Positions 29,331 to 36,006 of a DNA stretch of 36,006 nucleotides are shown here, one piece after another. The stretch comes from Chara braunii. Taxonomy: Eukaryota; Streptophyta; Charophyceae; Charales; Characeae. Numbering within the stretch: position 1 is the stretch's first letter; each line of letters opens with the position of its first letter. A program made the translations under genes and the position numbers. The stretch lies in contig BFEA01000026.1 of the NCBI GenBank assembly GCA_003427395.1, positions 3,742,834 to 3,778,839 on the forward strand, read 5' to 3'. Under the pieces are notes generated by a model. It did not search any database, was not told the DNA's origin, and was given only the letters and a program-made list of their open reading frames with translations.

Positions 29331-29955
29331 TAAGTGATCGCGTCCTCCTTTGTACGATCTAGATGGTCCACGTGTGCATGATCGAGCCATTGAGTTCATG
29401 TTTTTTAGTGCTCCCTTCACATCACCCAACTTATACTTCATGAGCTTCATTTCGTCCACTTCCTTTCTCATATCATGCACGTTCGTGACCACCTGATCTA
29501 TGTTAACAGCCATTTCATCAAAATGGACACATTATTTTTTTTTAATGAAATTAAAATTGAGTTTTTGGGCCGAAACCGGTCCAAAATTTTGGCTCATGGA
29601 CCCCCTAGATGTATCTTGGTCTCAAGCTGTGACCAGATACATCTAGGGGGTCCGGCGTTCTAGGAATGCCCGCACCCACAGGAGCAAAAATTTGGACCGG
29701 ATTTCGGCCCAAAAACTCAAATTTAATTTCGTTAAAAAAAATAATATGTCCGTTTTGACGAAATGGCTGTTTGTTCACTCCCGGCGCTTCCGTACCTCCA
29801 TCGTTCACCCCATCATTCTTTACGTTGCCATCCCCTAGTTGGGGAACAGTGGTTTCCAGCACCTTATCCACCATCACTTTCAGTTGCTTGACTGAAATCA
29901 GCGTAACATCCTTCTTCTCCTTTTTCTGTTCTTCCTTCTTCATATCCTTCATCAT
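29259..29955 (-). pseudogene. Coiled-coil region of the retroelement, split by a MITE
   Basis: Two minus-strand frames, 29955 to about 29776 and about 29500 to 29259, are in register once the intervening 267-bp element and one TGTT duplicate are set aside. The first part is Lys/Glu-rich (KDMKKEEQKKEKKDVTLISV), then KVMVDKVLETTVPQLGDG. The second begins with IDQVVTNVHDMRKEVDEMK, a clear heptad-like coiled coil, followed by a basic Ser/Arg/Gly region. A frameshift then leads into the SAP-like frame. The open frame therefore predates the insertion. Confidence 0.5.
29505..29771. mobile_element. 267-bp MITE with TIRs of about 95 bp and TGTT target duplication
   Basis: Terminal inverted repeats begin AACAGCCATTTC and end GAAATGGCTGTT, and align for about 95 bases (including GGGCCGAAA, CGGTCC and AATTTTG). 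An inner palindrome at 29598-29621 and 29631-29653 (GGACCCCCTAGATGTATCT and its complement) makes the element almost fully self-complementary. TGTT at 29501-29504 and 29772-29775 is a 4-bp target-site duplication. It sits inside the coiled-coil frame of the retroelement. Confidence 0.9.
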
Positions 29956-30340
29956 CTTCTCAATTTTCTCCGTTACTCATATCAATGTGTTTCTTGATGA
30001 GATCAACTTCCCGCCTGTGTGCAAATATCTCTTCCTTCAATTTTGTCGTGAACCACGAGCGGTTCCGGGCAGCGGGAAGTCGTTCCACCATGGTTCACGT
30101 GCGTGAAATCTTCCCACCCGTCTTGGAGACCCTGATTCCGCCCACCTCCTTCTTGGAGAACGCGACCTTGATCAGGAGCGGTGTTTGTGCTCCCTTGGCG
30201 ATCGTGATCGCCCATGTCAATTCCTCCTCCCATGTGATGATGCCGACAATGAGGACGACGAGTACCTCCGTCTTTTCTTGTCCACCAATGAGCGAGAACG
30301 TGCCATCGTCCTTCCTGGTTAAGAACCTGTCTCTCAAACC
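29956..30340 (-). pseudogene. Arg/Ser-rich N-terminal region of the retroelement
   Basis: The minus-strand frame in register with 29955-29776 reads MARSRSLVDKKRRRYSSSSL, then two segments of RS dipeptides (GRSRSPREHKHRS and SRSRSPRRRWAESGSPRR) separated by in-frame TGA codons. A neighbouring frame then gives a helical stretch (TTKLKEEIFAHRREVDLIKK) leading to the coiled coil. An alternative frame (30337-30095) is stop-free for 80 codons, but I consider it the shadow because it does not join the downstream frames. RS-type stretches suggest nucleic-acid or splicing-factor contact; that is inference. Confidence 0.35.
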
Positions 30341-30785
30341 TTGTCCACGAATCCAATATAGATAATGTTAGGCCATGTACGTCATATCAGATTGTACACT
30401 ATTCACACCCCCACCCGTACGTGGTTCACATGTTGTCAATATCAGACCGGTTGATTTATTCATAGGCGTGGTATGCTACCTGTTAATTGATAATCAACAG
30501 ATTATGATGAATATCTGGGCCATCGTCGTAGCTCTCACACAGAATCCTAAGACACAATGCTAGCTCCGCATCAATAGTATATCGCTCCAAAATGTTGATA
30601 CTAGAATACCAATATGAATACAAAATTATGAATCGAGCCCATACGTAAATAAAACCACAATGTCCACGCTCCGCACATAAGATTGTAATGCAGCAGCCAT
30701 AGGGGAGATGGAGTTCGGACTTACCAGTATACGTAGTGGCGATCTACATGGGTACCTCCCATGAGTTCGAGGCACCGTGCGTGGA
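30341..30785 (-). other. Putative 5' leader of the retroelement
   Basis: No coding frame of note. On the minus strand CTGGTAAGTCC near 30718-30728 looks like a splice donor, and TTGATTATCAATTAACAG near 30480-30497 like an acceptor. 5' introns are known in Penelope-like elements, so the pair is worth recording, but it is unproven. Confidence 0.3.
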
Positions 30786-31634
30786 GATGATATCACACTG
30801 CAAATACGAACTGAAGATGCAGGGCTTTACTTCTCACAGTTAACGTCAAACAGCATGCGCATGCCATCCTTCTGCCTCACTGCTCAGATGAGCATCACAG
30901 CCATCATCTTGATCAAATAGCAGTCCTAACCAGTCTATTCCCCCAATACATTCCGCTACCCCTCCTCGTCCTCGTCGTTGGCATCCCAGCTGAAGTTTGT
31001 AGTTCCTATCCCTGCCCTCATTTCCTTTGTTCACCTTCTCTCGACAAACTCCACTGTCCGCTGTCCAAATTTCTCCGTTGTCCCTGTTGATAGCTTTCCA
31101 CTGCCAGTCCGTCCAATTTCCGGGTTGTGAAAGTTGACGTGATTCCAGGCCCGTCGAGCATAGATATTGTTCGAGTCCATTCCCTTTATATCGATCCATC
31201 ATATGTTCATTTGTTGGAATCCCATGCATGCCGGTGACCTCTATTTCCTTGAAGCCGAAATTGCAGTTTCAGCTGTTCCATTCCTGTGAAGTTTTATGTC
31301 ATGTCTGTCCGTGACCCTGAATTTGTTCGTTGTTTGATATAAGTTAATAACCTGGTATTTTGCAATTCCGTTTCTGGACGACATTTGCGTAGTTAAGATG
31401 GAATTTCTGATTTTTTTAATTTTGTTCTCACTTTCTCCTCGAAGGCCTTACATATAATATCCTTTGGGTATTGGAGTTGCTACAGTTCTTGTATCATGAG
31501 CGTGAGGACATCTGAAAGGTCAGTCTCAGCGTACGTGTTGGCAGTTATACGTTGAATTGTTCCAATTATCGTGAGACTCAGTATCTTTGTGCTAGCAGAA
31601 CCCACACTCCCGAAACGACGCCATGTTCACACAT

Positions 31635-31640
<6 letters not shown>
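30786..31640 (-). mobile_element. Second copy of the Penelope-like 3' part, truncated at a microsatellite
   Basis: Matches 12769-13640 in the same orientation, with point changes and small indels. Shared blocks include TGATATCACACTGCAAATAC, CTCCTCGTCCTCGTCGTTGGC, TCTCGACAAACTCCACTGTCC and GTATCATGAGCGTG/GTATCATGAGTGTG. It has the RT thumb and the 3' tail but no palm: similarity ends at the CA microsatellite at 31630. It abuts the presumed 5' leader of the next element on the same strand. Confidence 0.8.
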
Positions 31641-31722
<82 letters not shown>

Positions 31723-31723
31723 N

Positions 31724-31802
<79 letters not shown>
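31630..31802. repeat. Compound (CA)n/(GA)n microsatellite with one N
   Basis: CA to 31679, GA to 31722, N at 31723, CA to 31738, then GA to 31801. The repetition of the CA-GA pattern around the N suggests an imperfect assembly join. Confidence 0.95.
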
Positions 31803-31805
<3 letters not shown>

Positions 31806-32174
31806 GCATGTTGGCAATAATGGATTGACACTGCTTTGCTCGGATAAAACAGGGTGATCACATTGAGATAACCATGTGAAGAATGACGAAAATATAGACG
31901 CGTTCGTTTAAGCTGACCTTTGGGGTTCACCTTTAATGAGCTACAGGTATCTGGAGATATGACAAATCGAGACGAACGATGACTGTATGAACAAATTCAG
32001 AGTTGTTGCTACCAGATACCAAGGTGATTTAGCGACTGGCTTAGGGCACACAGGAATAGCCTAGCCTTGGATCTGGTTGCCTTTGGACATTTGGGAGGAG
32101 CTGGTTACACCAGCCTGTGCTTCATGAGTTTTTGATATATTAAAAAACTCACACTAGTATGTAAGCCGTAACCA
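31803..32174. other. Nothing recognised
   Basis: Mixed sequence with no long frame, repeat or RNA motif that I could identify. Confidence 0.45.
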
Positions 32175-32242
32175 CTATAAGGGCGAAATCCGTGTTGTTG
32201 CTTTCTTTTGTTGTCTTTTGTTTTGTTTTGTTGTCGTTCTTA

Positions 32243-32828
32243 GGCCTGGACCCCACAGGAATTCCTTTGGAAAAGACATTTCCGCGGAATGGTCATTGGA
32301 AGAGTTTTGGAAAGTTTGGAAAGCCTTCTGCGGGAACTCCACCGCGGAGGCAGTTTTGCGGCAAAATCTTGAAAAAGTTTTCCATAATGGGAAATGTGCC
32401 CGCAACCCGTCCTGAAATGGGAAGTCGTGGTTCATCCGAGTGACCGCCCGTGGAGCGTAGGAACAGTGCGACAGCCTCGATGAAACAGACTGCTGCTCCA
32501 GGACCCAAACAAACGGCTGGACGGACATCTTCTTGTCGAGCCTGTGGTCGACACCTTGGAAACCTTCAGGATGCCCCACCCCCCAACGTTCGAGAGTCGG
32601 CACAATATTGCGGCGGAAATCCCTCCCGCGGAACTTTTCCACGCTGCAGACCATCTGGAAACAGATTTGGGTCGTTTTCCAGGCCACAAACCGCGGCCTG
32701 TGGGGCCCCGCGGAAGACTTCCGCGGAAAACTCACAACGTTTCCACGACCTTTTCCAGGCCATGTGGGGTCCCGGAAACAATTCCGCGGCAAAACTTTTC
32801 CTTGCCACATTCCAGTGGGGTCCAGGCC
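32243..32828. mobile_element. TIR element with GGCCTGGACCCCAC ends and many internal palindromes
   Basis: GGCCTGGACCCCAC at 32243-32256 is perfectly repeated inverted at 32815-32828, with weaker complementarity inward (GGAAT..GGAAAAG..CCGCGGAAT). The interior is saturated with TTCCGCGGAA, GGAAAAC/GTTTTCC and GTGGGGTCC motifs. Long frames on both strands reflect this symmetry. No target duplication was seen (TTA left, TGG right), so the true ends may lie further out. Confidence 0.55.
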
Positions 32829-33189
32829 TGGCGGAAGCTTTCCAGGCAATGGGAAAGAGAGAAGCAGACCCCACTGTAGCACAAGTTTTTGCCAGTTCCG
32901 TTGGTGACGGTTACCCGATAGGGAAAACTTTCCCTATACGGAAACTTCACATCCGCTTGTCTCGGTTCTCACCCTGGCTCTCCTTTCCACATGGGATGGC
33001 CGAACCGAAGGAGGTCCCCCCCCCCGCCCCCTCAGAATGGCTGAACCGCAAGGAACCGGCAAAACAAAACTGAGTGAAAACGTCTGCCACGTCATATCTG
33101 AGCGTTTTCCAAAGCTATGCCGCAAAGCAGTGGGATTTCACAAATCATCTTCCAAAGCTTTGCCGCAAAGAAGTGGGGTCCACCTCTTA
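32829..33189. repeat. Related palindromic sequence and a direct repeat of about 45 bp
   Basis: GGGAAAACTTTCCC near 32920 and a further GTGGGGTCC at 33175 continue the motifs of the preceding element. CCAAAGCTATGCCGCAAAGC near 33108 recurs as CCAAAGCTTTGCCGCAAAGA near 33153. Confidence 0.5.
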
Positions 33190-34090
33190 CTTCGGGCATG
33201 GCCGTGAGGAAGGCCACACTCACAATGGTACTCCACAGAATGTATCTGACTGCTATTAGGGCGAAATCCATGTTTTTGTTTTGATTTCTGTACTTCCCTT
33301 TTGATTTTGTTTTGATTTCTGTACTTCCCTTTTGATTTTGTTTTGATTTCTGTACTTTCCTTTTTATTTTGGGTCCCGTTAGACACTCCTAAAAGAATCC
33401 GAAAAGTTTTAGGACGAGTCCTAAAGCATTTTTAGGATTTCGTGCGGCGTAGTTACACACAATCCTAAAAATTATCTTTTAGGATTCGTCCTAAAAGGTC
33501 TCCCGCGGCCGGTTTTCATGTGCGTATACGCAGCCGCGTCGCCAATGTCCGTCCAATCCCCGCCAACGGCTACCGTTCGTGGCCGTTGCCCGCGTCGACC
33601 CGCAGAAAACCTCCGATGTCCGACCACTGACCCGACGGACCGCTTCTGCACCAGCAACTCCGTGTCGATGGTGCCATGCGCGCGACGCAACGAGTCCGTG
33701 AAACGCGGGAATCCTAAATTCTTCAGTAGGTCGGGGGCTACTGGAAAATTTAGGACGATTTTGCCCGGGGAAAGAGTGTCTAACGAGACCCTTTGTTTTG
33801 AGTTCTTTACCTTCCTTTTGATTGCAAGTGCCCTGACAGGGAGGCAGAGCGCATTCCGCATTCCACGCTGTGCTGGAAAAGCCAACGCTGAGGGCATACT
33901 CTCACAGGTACTTTACAGAATGTGCCTGACTGCTATAAGGGCGAAATCCATGTTTTTGTTTTGATTTCCTTACTTTCCTTTCAATTTCGAGTGCCCTGAC
34001 ACGGAGGTGGCCGTATTCCACGCTCCGCTGGAAAAGCCACCGCTGAGGGCATACTCACACAGGTATTTGCCAAACTGAATCTACCCGCTA
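33190..34090 (+). repeat. Satellite of about 160 bp, interrupted by a TIR element
   Basis: GACTGCTATAAGGGCGAAATC, TGTTTTTGTTTTGATTTC, GAGTGCCCTGACA, CCACGCTNNGCTGGAAAAGCC and GCTGAGGGCATACT recur in order with a period of about 160 bases. A detached fragment lies at 32175-32220. Within the first unit a 30-bp motif (GTTTTGATTTCTGTACTTCC...) is repeated almost three times at 33278-33366. Confidence 0.7.
33371..33791. mobile_element. 421-bp MITE-like element with 18-bp TIRs
   Basis: GGGTCCCGTTAGACACTC at the left matches the inverted right end GAGTGTCTAACGAGACCC with one mismatch. TTT flanks both ends, consistent with a 3-bp target duplication but ambiguous in a T-rich site. The interior carries at least seven TCCTAAA or TTTAGGA motifs arranged in inverted pairs. 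A PIF/Harbinger-like origin is possible from the GGG ends and 3-bp duplication. The frame at 33518-33964 crosses the element border and is not a gene. Confidence 0.7.
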
Positions 34091-34304
34091 CCACGGCTGA
34101 AGTTTTGATTCTTTGTTTTCGTCTTCTCCTACAGTCTACGTCCGTTCGAGGTATCAGACCACCGCAACTTATTTTCCTTTTTTGTTAATTTCACGTGAGT
34201 GCCAGAAAATGAAAATCATGAGTTTCCACTTTTATGCCAGGCTCGGCAAAACTCGACGCGCGGTAAATTCAGGGTTGGCAAAAAGAGGATCGGAGGTACT
34301 GGTG

Positions 34305-34458
34305 GTTTAAACCACCTGTACATCCGAAAAAGCGGATTGAGCCTCTCCTAAAAAACAGGAGGCCATGAACCACCGATTCATTTTATCAATGGTCCATGGC
34401 CTCCAAACTTTTAGGAGGGGCTCAATCTGCTCTTTTTCGAATGCACTGGTGGTTCAAG
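34305..34458. mobile_element. Hairpin MITE of about 150 bp
   Basis: The left arm (TTTAAACCACC, CATCCGAAAAAG, GGATTGAGCCTCTCCTAAAA, GGAGGCCATG) and the right arm in inverse (CTTGAACCACC, CATTCGAAAAAG, AGATTGAGCCCCTCCTAAAA, GGAGGCCATG) are near complements around a loop of about 20 bases. No target duplication was recognised. Confidence 0.7.
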
Positions 34459-34559
34459 ATAGGAAGGATAACACCTGCAGCCTTATGGGAAAGAGAGAGC
34501 TCCAGAGATAGTAAGACAAAGGCCATGGCCCGGGGAATCCAAAGGAAGTGAGCTATATC

Positions 34560-35030
34560 TGTTCAAACGAACAACTTCGTCAACAAGGGGCTGTTTGCTG
34601 GAGGGATGGGGTGAAGCAGAACACTGCTTAGAATCGGTCAGAATCTGGTTCCAGTTCCCCTAGCACTAGCAGTGAGATCTGTGTATTCTATCATTTAATT
34701 TAGGCTTAATGTAGGCTGTCATGTAGGCTAGCAACTCAGGCTATTTTGTAGTGCTACCTGCCAATTTCAGACTTTGTAGGTGAGCCCTGCAGCAGGCTGT
34801 CATCACATCTGCATGTCTGGTCACACAACTTGAAACAACTACAATGCTCAGGGACGCTGGACCCCACCGATAGACAGAGCCTCCCGGGGAGTGCTAGTGG
34901 TGCCTGCTCTTACAAGCAACCCTATTATATATACATATATACATATATATTATTTGATGATAACTCCAACGAAACAGTTTGTCACAGCCCCTCGTTTGTT
35001 GTCCTCTTCTCCATCTCTGCCTACGGTTTT
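34560..35030 (-). mobile_element. Dispersed repeat family 2, copy 2
   Basis: Inverse to the copy at 6010-6486. An insertion of ATATAT-rich sequence at 34922-34955 replaces the T run of copy 1. GTTTGTTGTCCTCTTCTCCA marks one end and GTTCAAACGAACAACTTCGTC the other. This copy is not interrupted, so it gives the better view of the element's ends. Confidence 0.75.
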
Positions 35031-35047
35031 CCAGGCAGCTCTGTTTG

Positions 35048-35082
35048 ACTTTATATCTATATATCTATATATCTATATATGC
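35048..35082. repeat. TATATC microsatellite
   Basis: TATATC/ATATCTATA units, about 35 bases. Confidence 0.85.
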
Positions 35083-35612
35083 CGCTTCTGGTGGCAGACG
35101 GGTGTGTCCGTGCTTGAAAAACAAAGTAGTGGCTCGTAAATGGCCGCAATTTCTGGGTTCGGGGAAGGTGCGATGGGGGAGGAAGCTGGTCGTCCCAAAG
35201 AAAAGGGGCAAATAGACTGCAAGTTGTCCTGTTGGTTTATGCCGTGCATGTGTGGACGCTGAAGGCAATGAATGCAATGATGCACCAAAAAAAAGAAGAA
35301 ACAACGGCGGACGCGGCAGGTTTTGAGTTCGAATAGGCAAAAAAAACATGAAATGGCACTGCGGGAACGGGCACAGTTCGAAAAGGCAAACAAAACAGGA
35401 GCAAGCGGTAAGACCCCCAGTTCAAAAAAGCGGTAATGACAGGGCCAATGCGGTCCCAGTCCCAGGGCATCTTGTGCCGTTGTAGGCCAGTCCCAGGCCA
35501 CCCCAAGCAGTCCAAGGACGGTCCCAGAAATATGGCCAGATTCATTCAGAAAAGGCCTCTGCCTTTTTTTTTGAAAGAATATCGCCGTGTTTCTGCACTG
35601 GATTCAGCGTGA
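35083..35612. other. Nothing recognised
   Basis: Two phrases of the type AGTTCGAA.AGGCAAA.AAAACA recur at 35325-35400. 35440-35530 is rich in GTCCCAG/CCCAGG. Frames on the minus strand are not recognisable. Confidence 0.4.
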
Positions 35613-35756
35613 AGCAGTGAGAGCCAGATGCACGGGCAGATCATCTGTCAGACTGTCACCACTACACTGCGCCTTTCCCCCATCTTCCCCCTTCTGTATG
35701 GGCATATGTGTATGCATGAATGTGTCCTGTGTATGCATGTTGTCATGATTGCTACT

Positions 35757-35946
35757 ATGGCGAACTTAATAGTGATCGTTGTCATGGTGGCGTATCTTCT
35801 CGTGATCTTCCTCTTCATGCTGAGGAAGTGTCAAGGAAAATCCTATGTAGTGTATGTGGCCACCATCCTTGCCAGTGTGATGGGGGTATTCATTGGGGGG
35901 ATAAAGGTGGACACATTGTACCGAACTTGGAGGGAGAAAAATGGCG

Positions 35947-36006
<60 letters not shown>
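35757..36006 (+). CDS. Possible small two-TM membrane protein, open at the window end
   Basis: An ATG at 35757 starts a frame that stays open to the last base; the frame is open from 35613, with other in-frame ATGs at 35628 and 35745. The first 24 residues contain a hydrophobic segment (LIVIVVMVAYLLVIFLFML) followed by RKCQGKS. A second segment follows (VVYVATILASVMGVFIGGI), then a polar stretch with TLYRTWREKNG. Two transmembrane helices with a short basic loop are a strong, non-random pattern. After residue 70 the frame enters the (TC)n microsatellite and becomes Leu-Ser repeats, so the real end or a splice is not visible. Family unrecognised. Confidence 0.4.
35950..36006. repeat. (TC)n microsatellite reaching the window end
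   Basis: An uninterrupted TC run from 35950 to 36006. Confidence 0.97.

Noticed and set aside
31552-31930. Frames of 60-112 codons rich in Leu-Ser, Arg-Glu or Thr-His
   Set aside because: Pure microsatellite translation.
32175-33073. Frames of over 200 codons on both strands
   Set aside because: They arise from the self-complementary GC-rich TIR element; mirrored frames share composition and no domain is seen.
33472-33964. Frames of 141 and 148 codons on opposite strands
   Set aside because: They run across the border of the 421-bp TIR element into the satellite.
1-36006. CRISPR array, bacterial operon or plasmid features
   Set aside because: No regularly spaced identical repeats with unique spacers, no operon-like gene packing, and all recognisable features are eukaryotic.

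Overview
This window is eukaryotic nuclear DNA. It is dominated by transposable-element remnants, tandem repeats and microsatellites, with no intact housekeeping gene visible. The best clue to the host is a U6 snRNA-like sequence near 10.3 kb. Its 5' hairpin, the following ACATCCG and its 3' AAATCGAGAAA...CCAAATTT are of the plant type rather than the animal type. I infer a green-lineage (streptophyte-like) host, with moderate confidence. The assembly is a draft: there is a 230-base N gap, scattered single Ns, and a complete Nextera mate-pair junction adapter left at 6492-6529.

Layout. 1-2.2 kb: microsatellite and unrecognised sequence with two coding-like minus-strand frames. 2.2-4.05 kb: GC-rich degenerate minisatellites. 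4.67-5.8 kb: an inverted pair of one tRNA-headed SINE family. 6.0-7.2 kb: two dispersed repeat families broken by the adapter. 7.95-9.65 kb: decayed C-terminal half of a LINE ORF2 (minus). 10.25 kb: U6-derived sequence. 11.4-12.8 kb: GA-rich tandem repeat with the N gap. 12.77-14.5 kb: RT palm and thumb of a Penelope-like element (minus). 17.2-22.44 kb: a tandem array of a 2.25-kb AT-rich unit. 22.7-23.4 kb: an unrecognised 186-codon frame. 23.64-24.29 kb: a foldback element. 24.3-30.8 kb: a decayed, insertion-riddled minus-strand retroelement. 30.79-31.64 kb: a second copy of that element type's 3' part. 32.2-34.5 kb: nested TIR elements in a roughly 160-bp satellite. 34.56-35.03 kb: a second copy of the 6.0-kb repeat. 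35.76 kb to the window end: a possible two-TM protein exon.

The most interesting object is the minus-strand retroelement at 30.8 to 24.3 kb. Read 5' to 3', the pieces are an Arg/Ser-rich and coiled-coil region, a SAP-like motif, an acidic stretch, a GIY-YIG endonuclease, and then RT finger motifs. The endonuclease therefore precedes the RT, the reverse of canonical Penelope elements but the order known for the permuted 'Chlamys' clade of the green lineage. The RT palm and thumb missing from this copy are exactly what lies at 14.5 to 12.8 kb on the same strand. The partial copy at 31.6 to 30.8 kb sits directly upstream, as in the pseudo-LTR tandem arrangement of Penelope-like elements. A 267-bp MITE with a 4-bp target duplication interrupts the N-terminal region. 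Every coding piece carries stops or frameshifts, so this locus looks dead; its value is as a fossil of the element's architecture.
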